Positions 48,199-62,408 of a stretch of DNA of 64,000 nt are shown here, in pieces; position 1 is the first letter of the stretch; the number at the start of each line of letters is the position of its first letter. The stretch is from Leucocoprinus leucothites. Taxonomy: Eukaryota; Basidiomycota; Agaricomycetes; Agaricales; Agaricaceae. The position numbers and the translations under genes were made by a program. The stretch covers positions 620,001 through 684,000 of the forward strand of contig JAACJO010000017.1 of NCBI GenBank assembly GCA_013368445.1, read 5' to 3'. The notes under the pieces were generated by a model. That model had not been told where the DNA came from, searched no databases, and saw only the letters and a program-made list of their open reading frames with translations.

Positions 48199-49003
48199 GG
48201 AACAGGGGTGGATCAATGGATTCTAGGGACTGTCCTTCTAGGGTAGCCAGAGATTACTTCTTAGCATATAAATACCCTCTTGTCTGCACTTGAACGATAG
48301 TAAGTTCGAGAATAGTTTGGCAGCGCCCCGCTGGAACATGCCCTTCTAAATTGTTACTTAAACTGAGACCAGAAGTATTGTGAATACGTTAATTACCCTT
48401 GCATCAAGATTCAAACGTAAACCTGAAATAATGCACACTTTATGGAATACCTTTGGCGCATGGTCTTTTGGAAGATCAGGGGGTACTTTAATGAGCTCAA
48501 ATTATTACATAGATCACAGTTACAATGAAAGAGACTTGGACGATGAGTCAACAACGGTACACGAAATTAGGGGGCTTGTGACGTCAAGTGCTTTGAGGAG
48601 TCTAGCCACCCTTCAAAGCTTCACCTTAAACTCATCAAAAGAACGAGACCAACTTGAAACTTGGTTCCATACATTGCCTACGGGAAACTCAGTTAACCCA
48701 AATCAGCGACCACGCCTTCACCGGGAAAGGTAAGACTTCTTCAATTGCTAGGCCCCCCATTCTCTTACCGGTACTCTGGAGGCGTGAAATAAGGCGTCAG
48801 GTATGAACACTTCCGTATCGGCGTTTACAAGGAGTCAGTCAAAAAGAGGAAGCTCGAACATAAGTTAGCTATGATGATAGAATTCGTGATCCCGGAATGA
48901 CTCAGAGGCTTCAAATCATTCACTGTGAGCACCTAAAGGGATCAGGATCAGCATAGACCTGAACTATACCCGAGCAAGCACTTTCTGCAGCAGAGGCGAG
49001 ACA
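48199..49003. other. Spacer between the two convergent beta-trefoil-like genes
   Basis: About 800 bases. It holds a TATA box (tataaata, 48267-48274) followed by an open frame from the ATG at 48431 (MHTLWNTFGAWSFGRSGG, about 100 codons). No recognised motif is visible and I do not call it a gene. Confidence 0.35.
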
Positions 49004-49939
49004 TCACAAGCGAAACAACGACAACAAAACCTCAACAGAACTTAGTGGGTCCGGATCGCCGAAACCGGTGCTACCACGACTGACGTTGACGTTCGAATAC
49101 TGAACGATTTCTATGTTTCTAACTGGTCTCACGATTTTTACAAACTAGGAATCGGAAATAGCTAGAAAAATTGAAAGATTTGTGTTTCTTTCCCCTGGGC
49201 AGGTTCTAGGGCAACCTACGAATAACTCAGCGGACGAACAGATTGGCTGAGTTGTACTCACCGTTTTCCAAAAACCCTCTTCGGGCTCGAGTGTCCAAAC
49301 GAGGTCCTTGTTAGGATAATGAATCTAGTTTTTGATGTGATACTGGTGAGTATCATTTTAGGCTCAAGAAACCAAGGAAATTTACACGATATTCATTTTC
49401 GCCGGCTGACTCAATGTACCATTTTGTGAGGCCGTCAGAGAAACCTTGAACAGGATCTCCCTCGAATGGTAGTTAATACATACAACAGATGCAGAAAACA
49501 TGTTCCATGATCACTAACCTCATTACCGGTGGAAAAGGCAGAATTACCTGAACCATAATTGCGGATCCTATATCCCTCTTCGTAGTGCGAAATATTCCAC
49601 TGAAAGAGACGCTCGAATCAGATCTGGGAAACTAAATAATCGACAGGAAAAAATCGGACTGACCGTCTGGTAGCCACTTATGGCATCCGTCGTCATTATT
49701 ATTGATGTTCTCCATGGGCCTTGATGACCTGGCCCTGGGGTGTTGCGAGCCCAAGTTCCAGAAACAGCATTAACAATTCTGTACAAACCTGGAGCGAATT
49801 TCTGGACCGAGTTACGAAATGCGCGGATGTCATGGGATTCATGGATTGTACCCACATGGGCTTCCCCATTCGCGTCAGGTGAGGCAAAACTCGAGGCCAG
49901 AATTGTAGCGAATAAAAGAAAATACGTTTTGTGGAACAT
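49004..49939 (-). CDS. Secreted beta-trefoil-like protein 2 (possible protease inhibitor or lectin fold)
   Basis: Signal peptide MFHKTYFLLFATILASSFAS, a short linker, then trefoil-like strands: FAPGLYRIVNAVSGTWARN, TTDAISGYQT, WNISHYEEGYRIRNYGSG, GDPVQGFSDGLTKWYIESAG, ENEYR, DLVWTLEPEEGFWKT and FVKIVRPVRNIEIVQYSNVN. It ends EVLLSLFRL at 49004. The series GLYRI, WNI, YRIRN, KWYIE and VWTLEP is typical of fungal mycocypin/cospin-type inhibitors and ricin-like trefoils. Introns join GT-AG in frame (one acceptor is ttcgag). About 210 residues. It diverges from trefoil 1 in detail but has the same plan. Next gene rightward is a secreted subtilisin. Inhibitor function is inference. Confidence 0.5.
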
Positions 49940-51592
49940 AACGATGACTAGAATGGAGCTACCTCGAGAGCAGTTACTGGGCTAAGAGAGCTGCGCGACA
50001 CCTTTTAATCCTGTGGGCGAACGCAAATGTGGCAATTCAGGCCAGGGAAGTTAAATTAAGTCCCATGGATTCTGTTTGAAGTAATACAAGGATGCAGCGG
50101 CATTTAGTTAATTCTTTCCGAGACAGGCTATGCGATAGCTCAGTCAAAGGGGAACAAAGTTCTAAGAGGGGTCAGTGATGCCATACTTGTCGCCGACGCC
50201 CTTGTGAAGCTCAGCTTCTCAGCGAGATCACAAGCTTGACAGCCAATTTCACCAAAGCATATGCTAATAAATCCCACTTCTACGGGAAAGTCAATCGTGT
50301 TGACGACGTTAGTGATATGATAAGGTATCCATTCTAGAGCACATTCCCATTGATCGCCTCCGGAGCATACGACCGTTTATCTGCGTGTCCGTGGTGATAG
50401 CTTGTAAGAAGCGGAGGGTCGCCAAATCATCTACGTACTGCGCTCCTGAGCCTCGATCACTTTGATGCATGTTTACTCGAGTGTAGCCCAAACCATGGAC
50501 TAGGGGATATGAACGTTGAGAACCAAATCAAGAGGTATGCGTCGGATCGGATCTGATATCATGCCAGCACAGGCTCTGACTAGAAGAGAGGCGTTCGACA
50601 AAGTGCTTGGACATTGTGATTGACGGGGGTGAGTCTGAGTAATTCTGCGAGTATCATGTGACTCGTAGCCTGTCCAATCAACAAGGTCCAAACGGAACAT
50701 GTTTTACTCTCAGCATGTGGAATCATCTTCTGACCACTCTCCTGACCATTTATCTCGAGGAATCGACTACTCCTTGTTCGTTGGTATCTCTGCCACCCAT
50801 GCGCTACCAAGTCAGCATGGGAGATTCAGTGTCTATTTCGTCTCAAACACATCTGCAAATCAGAACTGACGACTATTTCTGGTGCTGCCATTACACGTGC
50901 TTGAGATAACCTATCTGAGGCTCAGTCATCATATACTGGGCTAAAATATCGGCCAAAAATAATATTCCAAAGGTGCTATTCGAAGTATCATGCCATGAGG
51001 TTCCATCATCTTGCACGAAACAGAGGATATGTCGGAACGAACCCAGGAGCCAATCATCTATCTACTTATCTACAGCAGGCGGCCCGTAAACGGTTACTGA
51101 CGTCGAAAATGGCCAGACTTGATCTTTTACTCTCACAAGTGCACTGTGCTAATTGCTTGTTCCGGTGCTTTCCCGCCTTGACCAACTGTAACGACACCCG
51201 TTATCGCTTCAATACAGTTACCCCACTTGTACTGCAGTGACTCGCCTCGACATGCTAATTCGAGCAACAATCGGTGATATAGCTTATTTTCCTCGACCTC
51301 GCCAAGGACTGCCCCGAGCAATGTTTCTGGTAGCCACGTAGGCTGTTTACATTCAAAACAAGAAATTCAGACTCTGGCTTCTTGGATCGAGTACTGGTCG
51401 ATTCATTCGGCCGCCACACCTATTTTTGACATGGGATTCACAGAACAACATGCACCAACGTCGGCACTCGTGTTCTTTTGAATCAAAGATGTCCTTGTCC
51501 ATATGCTTGAACATCTTGGCACTCGACTTTAAAAACTCGACTACAGTTCAAAGCCAGCTAGGTGTTCAGCCTTCCAGCTCAGTAGTCCCGTC
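49940..51592. other. Intergenic: divergent spacer before the subtilisin
   Basis: About 1.65 kb between two divergent secreted-protein genes. A TATA-like tttaaaaa lies at 51528-51535, about 60 bases before the subtilisin start. I see no supported gene. Confidence 0.4.
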
Positions 51593-53404
<1,812 letters not shown>

Positions 53405-53813
53405 TAAACCAGGCGAGACTAGTTCAAACAACCTAAACATGTACTATTAATTTTGATGTTGTACAATGGGTAAATGTAACTTTTGCGAAACTATTCAGTT
53501 GGTGCTGAGATACTAAGGGCTGCGTGTTTATCTATCATATGCACTGTTGCCATTGATATGAGAGCATAAGTCTTAGAGTGACAAAAATCTTACCGCAAAA
53601 GATTGTTTCTCTGCATTGAGCTCCCTTGGTTTGTGCCTTCATTCCTCATGGAATCAATTTTTAAGCAATTACGAGATCCTGTCATACTATGACGGCGTGC
53701 CCTGTCCGCGGCGGCTATGTCTCCTGGTACCTGGAAAACAGGATATAAGAGCCTTTGAAGCTCTATGATGATTGCGACTAGTAACAGCTCAGAGTCCCAG
53801 ACTGCCTGACACA
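53405..53813. other. Short intergenic
   Basis: About 400 bases between the subtilisin stop and the small secreted protein. It has the expected AT-rich 3' flank (tactattaattttg) and no gene. Confidence 0.4.
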
Positions 53814-54303
53814 ATGGTCATCGCTGTCAATTTAAATCGAGCAGCCGTCCTTTCTCTTACGTTCCTCTCCTCTATTCTCTTAGTCAAGGCAGCACCTCAA
53901 GTTACCGTTCCCCCTCCAGGTGTATGTCTCCCACCTTTTTCCCCTCTTGTCAGGCTGAAATAGATTTGACGGTTTAGCTTTATTGCTGTCCGGAAACCGG
54001 CCCAAATGGCTGGCCATTGCTAGAGCGGCAAGTTGGACCTTTCGCCATTTTTTGCATGTGAGCCAAAACACATTTTAGCTCACTCACCCTAGTCCATATC
54101 TGAGCTCTTTTCAGATATGGGGAAGAAGCCGACAATTCTGTAATCTGTTACTATGTGAGTCAAGACGATAGAAACACCCCAAACTGTAAAATAGGATGCT
54201 AACCCCGATCACGCAGAACCCGGCTACAGGTTCGGGATCAACCGTCCCTGGCTGTCCAACTGAGGCCGTGGAGAATTCTGATCCTCCACACTGTCCCGTA
54301 TGA
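53814..54303 (+). CDS. Small secreted six-cysteine protein, unknown function
   Basis: Starts MVIAVNLNRAAVLSLTFLSS with a signal peptide ending near LVKAAP. Four exons follow: P-rich QVTVPPPG, then YCCPETGPNGWPLLERQVG, FAIFCIYGEEADNSVICYY, and NPATGSGSTVPGCPTEAVE ending DPPHCPV. The mature chain is about 70 residues with six Cys (CC pair, C, C, C, C). The CC pair recalls hydrophobins, but the spacing and eight-Cys rule do not fit, so I do not call it one. Such short Cys-rich secreted proteins are often effector-like or cell-surface components in fungi. The joins use gtatgt, gtgagc and gtgagt donors and stay in frame. Confidence 0.6.
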
Positions 54304-54654
54304 ATTAGACATCGAAGATTCCATGGTAGAGACCGTGTGTAGCATACAATTGCTCGGCACTAAAGGGAGGAACAGTGAACAATAACAATTCATCGAAGTT
54401 CCCCTCTCCCATAGAATAATTCTCAGTGTAGGGTCGTGTTAAAATGAACGTCTTTGCGTAATGCCCGATACGAGCCGTATCCTAGCAGCGTTAAACTAAT
54501 GGTCATACCCTTACCGTATAAGGCGCACCGTGATTCCTCTCGCAATCGGATATTATTGTGCGCCTTGACGTATTACCCGGAATCGAGTGAGACCAGATGA
54601 CGGGGATGATCGAAGAGAAGAATAAAGTTCATTCGATTGGCCATTTTATGGTAC
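54304..54654. other. Short spacer between convergent genes
   Basis: About 350 bases where the six-Cys gene and Dicer converge. Both 3' ends should lie here. Nothing else was seen. Confidence 0.4.
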
Positions 54655-57600
54655 CTATATGCTAGTTTCGCCATTATTATGTTCCCTCAACAAATCCGGA
54701 GTGGGAGCACTGTCCCCCTTTTCGGATGCAACCTCCTTTGTGGCATTACCTTTGCCTTTCCCATTCGCCTTCGCCTTATTCTTGCTATGAACCACCTGGT
54801 TCATATGCTTGTTTCGGAGTCGAAGGACTCGGGAGGCTTCCTCAGCCGCAATGAGCTTGACCTCATCTGGACTTGCGGCTCCTCTATATTGGTCCACTGC
54901 GGACGCTTCCACCTTTCCATCTATTAACACATTGCACTTTATCGCTCCCTTCTCCCTCTCGAACTCCCATTCGATATCTTTCCCATGCCTTTTCGCCCAT
55001 TGCGAGATACGTGACACCGGGTGCCAGACATCGACCTCGTCCTTTACAATGCGTTCGAGCACGGGTAGAATTCCAAGGCAGGAAATTACCTCACGAGCAA
55101 CTCCAATGTCACCGCCGGAATCAAGGAACACGGCACCAAGAATGGATTCGATGATATCGCTGAAGAACTTTGGTGCTTGAAGCTGCGTGAGCGCAGCCCA
55201 GGGGAAAAGGGTGTCGTGCTCTAATGCGTTCTGAAGTTCCTCCCTTCTCTTTCGGAAGCGGGAATGTGTGTTGGCTTGGTCGTCCATGACGCGCGAGTTC
55301 GAGTGGAGTAAACATTTCCAAAGAGATATCTCCTGAGCATCCGCCTCGTGGGTGACGCTTCCATCAACAACGCGAGGTAATGTCGCGTCAAATTTAACAG
55401 AGGTATTCAGGCAGACAAACGCGAGGAAATGAGCGTTGACGAGAGCAGAACGTCGAAGATGAATGTGCCCAGGACTATAATGCTTTCCTGGAGCGTGATA
55501 GAGATAGTCCGTGACAATTATATCAAGTACTGAGTCCCCGAGGAACTCCATTCGCTCATAAGAGACAGTTCGAACGTCTTGTTGGTAACTCGCGTGGGTG
55601 AGGGCTTCGAGAAGTAGAATTTTATGCTTGAAGCTGTATCCAATCATCTGTTCGACGTATTGAAGTGCCGGAGGAATGTCTGTGTCTGGTTCTACGCTAG
55701 CGAGGAAAACTTCGATACGTTGACGCGGGGGCGACCATTTGAGCCCGAGGTCGAAAAGTTTGGCGCATTCGTAGCCAAGTATGAAACCTCCATGAAGATA
55801 CGCGGCGCCGATGAGAGATTCGACTACATCAGCAAGAGCTGATCATGTTTTGTCAGAGGTGCCTTCCTATAAAAAAGCGCGCAACTCACTTTTTGTCGAC
55901 AACAGCTGTTCCTTAGTTTTCTGCTTCTTCTTCTTCACCTCGACAGTATCTCCCTGCGGCTGCGACTCATCAACAGTCATCGAATCTGATTCTTGCTTGA
56001 TTTCATCGACCGGTAATGTTGAATCAAGGGCCGCTTGGATTGTGTATTTCGGCTTCCACTTGCGTCCTACCATGGAATCTAAGAAACAGCTTGTTCAGCG
56101 AATCGTCAATCTCGGAAACTCGACCGTGGCTGACGTACCTCTGATTAACCACTGGAACAGTCTCCTCTTCAGATCTTCCTTGGCCAGTTTCACATTGGAA
56201 ACAGTGTGGTCCTTCTTCATCGTCAAGTATCCTTCATGCCAAAGCGGATACTCAGCCAACAACTGCAGAGCAACCAAGAACTTCAACACTGTGTCCCCTA
56301 ATATCTCCAATCGCTGGTAATTGAAGATCTCTCCTGCACTCGTCGCTGTCATCGCGTTTGCCAATAGCTTCAATGGAATCCTGCGCAGAGAGGGCGTGGC
56401 GATGAAAAGGTTTGAGCGAAGCGAGATCATGGTTAGGGTGCTGCTGATGGAACGAAGAATGGAGGGTAAGAGGAAGGCGTAATCGACCTCGGTAGGCGAG
56501 ATGAGGACGATACCGCTGTATTCCGGCATAAGATATGTTTGGTTGATCTTAGGTGGAGGAGCGTCCGTATCACGAGGTTTCGTAGGTACTAGAAAGTTAC
56601 GTCGAGGGTGGAAAGGTTTGACGACTAAGAGTGGGTATATGATTTCCACAGGGGGATCATCCTCCGAACGTCGTCGCCGCGTTTTCTTGATCTCTTGCTC
56701 CTCTTCTTCCGTAAGTCTTTCATCTCTCCATCCAACGAATTGATATGGTCGACCATATTCTTTGAGGACAAGGACCAAATCCTTGACGTATTGGAAAGCT
56801 TCACCGAAATCGCGAGCGCGTGCGGCATACTCGTTGTGGTGCGTCGTCGACGGCTCTTGGCCTTTCCTCTGCTCCTCTAGCCAGGCTCGGCGTTGGACCC
56901 AAATATCGTTGTTGTCAATGGTATTTTCTGGATGAAAGAGGTAGGCGAAATCAAGGTTATCCCAGTCCATCCGTGGCGAGTTCAAGCTCCAGAACACGCG
57001 CCGCGTGTACTCTTTGGCTTTTTCGACGATGCTAGAATGCTCGGCGGCCTCTGCGATGGGTGTTAGAGTCACATGGATTGGTGTGTCTGCCCCGGGTCGA
57101 TATAACTTTGGTCCATCGTCGGAGTTCAACTCGACGGGTTCAGAGCGGGTGAATAACACCAGGGGTGGTAGGTCACCAATAGTCAGTCTTGACGTATACC
57201 AACATCTTGGTCCTTCATCGTCGTCAACATCAAGATGCGAAGCAGCCCAAGGATCCATCTGCAGCCCAACGCTAGCCATTCCAGCTCTTTTCTCAACCTC
57301 TTTCAACATTTCCCGTACATCCGCCTCTTTCTCAGGTTCGACGACGCTCGTCAGGGGTAACAAGTGTTCGTTCAACAATCCAGCCTTGTATAGCCCTACA
57401 TAAGCATTGAACGCGGCGTGGCGGTGTGCGGAAACTTTGGTTGGGTATATCATGGGCACGGAAAACTCGCGACAAGTACGGGGGAGAGTACGCGGGAGAG
57501 TGACTTTGGAGCCCCAAGGTCCGTTGTAGACTGGTTGTGCTGAAGGAGAGGGGTTTTGAGGGTTATAATTCTCGTGCCACCCAATGGGCATTTCGGGTGG

Positions 57601-59613
57601 ATCTATTTCGTAGATGGGGCGGGTATCGACGTGGGAGGTACTTGGAATGACGGCGCAAAAGTGGGACAAGTGAGCAATGGCGGAATGTAGATTACATTTC
57701 GCTCTGTAGAAACGATCGTTAGCCTGCGATAAGAGTTGCTACACGAATTAATGAGAACGTACCCAGTGGACTCGACAGTGAAGACTTCGTCTTCCTCAAA
57801 ATCATCCATTTCCATACCTGGCTCCTCCATCGCTAGGGCCCTCAAAGGGTCATTATAGAGCTCTATCATCTTCCTCTCCAGATTTTCCCATTTCTCCACA
57901 TCCTGTTGACTCTGACTACCACGAGCAAACATAAGCGAGAAGGTACTTTGCTTCCTCCTAGCACGTCCACGGCTCTGCGCCCAACTCGCCATATTGGGAG
58001 GCAAGTCCCATCGAATGACACTTCCACAAGCTTGGATGTCGATGCCTTCCTCGGCAACGGCGGTGGCAACGATAAGGTTGAGGTCTCCGGACCGAAAGTC
58101 AGCCAAGGTTTCTTCTTGGCTATCGCGCGCGAGTTTACGTGTGATGTCGAGAAAACTGTGCCGGTGGGAGTTGTCAGATGTGCCGAGGAGGACACCGATA
58201 CGGAATATATCTTTTGTGAACGGATGGATTTTGAGGACCTCGGCGAGGGCGATGACGGAATCGCGGCGTTGGACGAAGACGAGACCCGAATACACGTCAC
58301 CACGTTCCTCCGTCTCGAGCTTCTCATTCAGAAGCGCGGTGATTAGTTGCTGTACTTTATCGGAAGATTCGTCCATGATATCATCGCTGTGGAATGAGAT
58401 CGGTGTTACGACGATAGAATCGAGGATCTTCAAAAGATGGTCTTTCTCCGTCGCCTTCCAGGAGGCCATGATGTTGTTATAGGGGTTGGCGGCTTCCCTA
58501 GCCTTCTCGATGATACGCCAAATATACCAGTCCACGGCCCATGGCCCGATGTCGTAGAGTATATCGGCAGCCGCTCGTTCAAAATCGCGAAGTCCTTTCA
58601 AAGTGAAGGTCTTCTGATTCAGAATAGTGGTTGAAAGCTTCTGGTCGATACGGTGATATTCCCGTGATCCAGGCTGAGCTGTGCTCAGCTGTTTACGCAG
58701 AGATATTACATAAGGATCTTCCTCGATTTTGAGCGACTTGATAACGTTGGAGATACAAGCGAGATTGGTGGAGAAGGGTGGTGATGACCATGAGTTGTAC
58801 ATGATATGTCGGAAAACGGGACGATGAACAAATTGTAAAAGTTCGTCTCGTCGAAGGCGGGGGGAACGGATAATGCAATCAAGGTTCTTCTCGAGCATAC
58901 TGGACATTTAAACCGGTCAGACAAGCCCAAAACATGTAAGTAGCAAACTCACAAGAAAGCTTTTTCAACGTTCCCTCCGTATATGGGGCTAGCAGTGAGC
59001 CCCATGACATAAGGCCGAAAAACTTGGCTTACGCCATAGATGCGACTACTCGCCGGCTGTTCTGGGATGGTGTGATAGAACTCGGCCATGATTCTGGAGT
59101 AGGGATGATCACCAGTTGCATGGTGTGCCTCGTCAAAAATCAAGAGACTGATGTCTTTACCAAGGTCTATGTAAGCATGCCGCAGAGCATCTAAGAAAAC
59201 CTGGGGGGTTGAAACGATGACACGGTGTGTACGAAGGACTTTCTCCCACACTGCCGCCGATTTCCATTGCTCTGGCTCTAGAGAACCAGAAACCAGACCA
59301 ACGGAGACCGGCAGATATGTCTTTATAACAGCTTTCTGTTGTGCGCATAATGCTACAGTAGGCGCGAAAAACCACGCTACCTACGGCGATAAGAGTTAGT
59401 GGTCATACAAGATGGTAATACTGGCGATAAGCATACTTTGCTCGGCTCTCGCTCGACCTCGTGCTTGAGCCGAAGTACAGCGACGTGTGTCTTGCCAGAC
59501 CCAGTATCCATTGCTATAATAATGTTTCGCTTGACACTCTCCTCCAGCATTTCCTGCTGGTATCCTCGAGTTCTGGGTACATCTGCTTCAGGTGAAGGCG
59601 TAGTGGGAATCAT
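54655..59613 (-). CDS. Dicer-like endoribonuclease
   Basis: RNA-silencing nuclease that cuts double-stranded RNA into small RNAs. Domain order from the N-terminus: helicase with GYQQEMLEESVKRN, Walker A MDTGSGKTH, DEAH box LLIFDEAHHATGD, motif LTASP, then a helicase C part with QSRGRARRKQS; dimerisation domain (CNLHSAIAHLSHFCAV); a platform/PAZ-like region of about 350 residues; RNase IIIa (RLEILGDTVLK, ADVVESLIGAAY); RNase IIIb (RMEFLGDSVLD, SDIIESILGAVF); and a dsRNA-binding-like tail ending in Lys-rich KNKAKANGKGKGN. Catalytic acids of both RNase III domains are visible. I start at MIPTTPSPEADVPRTRGY; the frame is open upstream to an ATG at 59732, but a TATA-like tatata overlaps that site. 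About 1,450 residues, normal for fungal Dicers. Confidence 0.94.
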
Positions 59614-61076
59614 GTTATCTTGATGAAGGGGTATATCGAAAGCAAGACTATCCTCCTCAAAGTCGTCTGAAGGGAAAGACTTGGAGAAGAGGATGGGAAG
59701 AAAGAAAGGAAGGGGAAGGATTATATAGCCCATGACGGGGCCATCAGCCAATCAACCCTGCGGTCAAATGAACGTTCATGTGCTGATTCGTTATTATTGG
59801 TTGATAATGAGATATTTTGAGAACTCGATATCGATCGCCCAGGTGTTCAAGATGTGGAATAGAATGATCTCGTAGGTATAAGTAGCGCTGGACTATGGAT
59901 TCCGGCGGTAGAGAACAGGAGCGAAAACTACAAAGCGGAAGAAGCCGAGAAACAAAAATACCGGCGGCTCCCGATATCCTCGGCAACTTCCCGGACCGGA
60001 CTTCCGCTTCGACGGCAGAGAGATAAAGAACCAGAGAAGAGCTTACCGCAATATCCCTGCTAGCCAGAGAGAGAAACACATAACTCGGTATGCCAAGAAG
60101 CTGAAGAGGTAAATTTCAATCTTTTTATATGCTGCACTTTAAATCCTGAAATCCTGTAGTAATTGACTCTGTACTCCAGCTTTCTCAAACTTCTGAAACG
60201 GTTGTACGTACCATTTCATCTTCAACGCATTGAGATAGACGCAGAGTATCTAAGTAGACCCCGTCTGTGACCGCACAAGACCACTCCAAAACCATTGACT
60301 GCTTCCCATCGCCAATGAAAATCCTCACAATTCAATTCAGGCACGTGGAAAGGGTCAATCGAGGACCTGTCTGAAATTTCGACCACCGCCGCCGCTAATC
60401 CCCCGCACCTGAGAATGAAAGGCAATGCGCTTCAAGACTCAATCATCGCAACGGGGACAGCCACAAGCTGTCATATCAACTCATATCACTGCATCGGTAA
60501 GAATGTTGGGATATTATTCGAAGAGAAAGACCGAGTTAATGCAGTCACCGTGACCCTCAACTGGCATGACTCCAGCGACCCGAAGATTAATACCAACAGG
60601 ATCCACAGCTTACGAGCCAAGGATTTTTTCGCTCAACCTGGGAGGAAATAATCTTCTACCTCGGCGTAATGGTGCCTCAACCGCCTTGCATTCATTCATT
60701 TAATGGACAGTGACGCCAGATTAACGCAGGTTCATTCAAAGGCTGACAACAGCAACCGAAACGAACACTGACGGCGAGACTCGTTGATTAGCATCAACTA
60801 TTGCCCACGCGGAATCGGTCCTTCCATTGCTTAGCTGGCCAAGACTTTATCGACCCTGAAAAAGGAGCCCCGTCCAACAAATTTTTTTTGCAAATTCAAT
60901 ATGCCTCCCCCAAATCAGTCAATCTGGTTAGACCTGGTTGGACAGGGCTCCTTCGGCTCGTTGTTAGCGTATAAAAATCCGAGCTACCCTCATAGCGCGA
61001 TTTGAACCCCCAATTTCTGTTTCTTTCTCTCCCCTCTCTGTCTCTCTCGCTCCTCATACCCCATCCACGTGCTATC
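59614..61076. other. Divergent spacer between Dicer and the CFEM-like gene
   Basis: About 1.4 kb containing both promoters. On the Dicer side is a TATA-like run (59721-59726). On the right is a TATA box and a CT-rich tract (about 61014-61058) typical of fungal leaders. No gene is supported; a 78-codon plus-strand frame at 60415 has no motif. Confidence 0.45.
60970..60977 (+). promoter_or_regulatory. TATA box of the CFEM-like gene
   Basis: TATAAAAA lies 100-107 bases before the start codon and is followed by a long C/T-rich leader, an arrangement common in highly expressed fungal genes. Sequence and spacing only. Confidence 0.55.
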
Positions 61077-61884
61077 ATGGTCGCTTTCACTTCCGTTGTC
61101 GCCCTCGCTGTTGCCTTCGCCACGACTCAAGGTACGTGTCTCGACGCGTCTGTTCAGTTACCGGCCATACTCACCGCGTTCTCTTCCGAGTAGTCGCTGC
61201 CAACCCCGCTGATGCTATCCACGAGCTCCTCGCCCGTCAAGCTCCCGCTTTTGACCCCAGCATGATTCCTACTCAATGCCAGAGCCAATGTACTCCCTTG
61301 ATTTCTGCTCTTGGTGTAAGCTTCCTCCCTCACCTATTCAACCCAAGTCCAATTCTAATATTAACACACTCTCAGAACTGCAAGGACCTCGACTGTATCT
61401 GTGGCTCGACCATGGCCAACAACATGATCGGCTGCTTGCAGTGCGGTGTCGCCGCCGTTGGCGCTTCCACTGCTGAAACCTACTACAACCGTACGTTCTG
61501 AATGGAACTCTGTTACTGTTTTGACAGGCTGACCGAATCAATTCTCGATGTATAGAATATGCTGACGCTTGTAAATCCGCTGGTCAATCTGTTCCCGCTT
61601 TCAGCGCGGCTACCTCCTCTTCTGGCGGTTCTTCGGGTGGATCCAGCGGTACTACTGGAAACACCGGAAGCACTGGCTCAACCAGCGGCAGCACAGGCAG
61701 CACAGGCAACACTGGCAGCACTGGCAACACTGGTACCACTGGTTCAACCGGCGGCAACACTGGCAATAATGGCAACTCAGGTTCCTCAAACACCGGCTCT
61801 AATGGCAACGGTGCTGCCCGTGTCCAAATTGCTTCAGCAGGCATTGCCGGCGCTGCTGCTGCCGCTTTTTTCTTGGTTGCTTGA
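61077..61884 (+). CDS. CFEM-like GPI-anchored cell-surface protein
   Basis: Signal peptide MVAFTSVVALAVAFATTQ, then a cysteine-rich domain of about 70 residues: TQCQSQCTPLISALG, NCKDLDCICGSTMANN, IGCLQCGVAAVG and YADACKSAG. That is eight Cys in the CFEM-like order, including the CxC and the central Asp before it, the feature that binds haem iron in some CFEM proteins. A Gly/Ser/Thr/Asn repeat follows (61615-61815, many STG and NTG units), then a hydrophobic tail (SAGIAGAAAAAFFLVA) suited to a GPI-anchor signal. Four exons, frame open to TGA at 61882. Likely at the plasma membrane or wall; roles in such proteins range from haem uptake to adhesion. The exact CFEM score needs a profile search. 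Confidence 0.75.
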
Positions 61885-62408
61885 GAGGTGAAATGTAACT
61901 ACTACCTATCCCTGACAAGCTGTCGCTCTTTTACCTTCGGCTATATATATATATACCCTTTGCTACTAGTGAAGATCACGACTTTGTGATTAATATAACT
62001 TGAACTGTTGGTTTGCCGACTTTACGGGTTCTACCTTTGTGTTGACTGCTACAAACCCGATGATGTGCAAGTTTACTTGATAAGTATCTACGAAAGAGAA
62101 ACAGTAAACAAGTCTTTCAAAAAATCGGCCGACAATGTCGCTTTGCTTGTGGCAAAAATGAGGTGTCAATCATGGCATTTGATTATTGTCAGTCTCGTCA
62201 TTAAAGGTCGTCACGAAGGTGAGGGCTAGCGAAGTAAGCTGTACGTGCACACTCGTAAATAAAACTAGCCAAGAAAATCGGATGAAAAGAATGTCTAGAT
62301 GTAAATAGTAGAAAGCGATATCCAATCCAAAAGACGACGAAGGGGGGTAACATAAAAGGATACTCTCGTCACCGATTATCCAAAATAGGGGGTATGAAGA
62401 TCCAACTT
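61885..62408. other. Spacer between convergent CFEM-like and hypothetical genes
   Basis: About 520 bases. The left part has a TA run (61943-61954) and probable polyadenylation region. No gene was seen. Confidence 0.4.

Noticed and set aside
48380..48733. 117-codon frame between the trefoil genes
   Set aside because: The frame begins with GTG; from the first ATG it has no motif, and only the TATA box upstream is suggestive.
53814..54303. Hydrophobin
   Set aside because: Only six Cys with one CC pair, and the spacing does not match the eight-Cys hydrophobin pattern.
61584..61844. Pro/Val/Leu-rich minus-strand frame
   Set aside because: It is the antisense of the Gly/Ser/Thr repeat of the CFEM-like protein.
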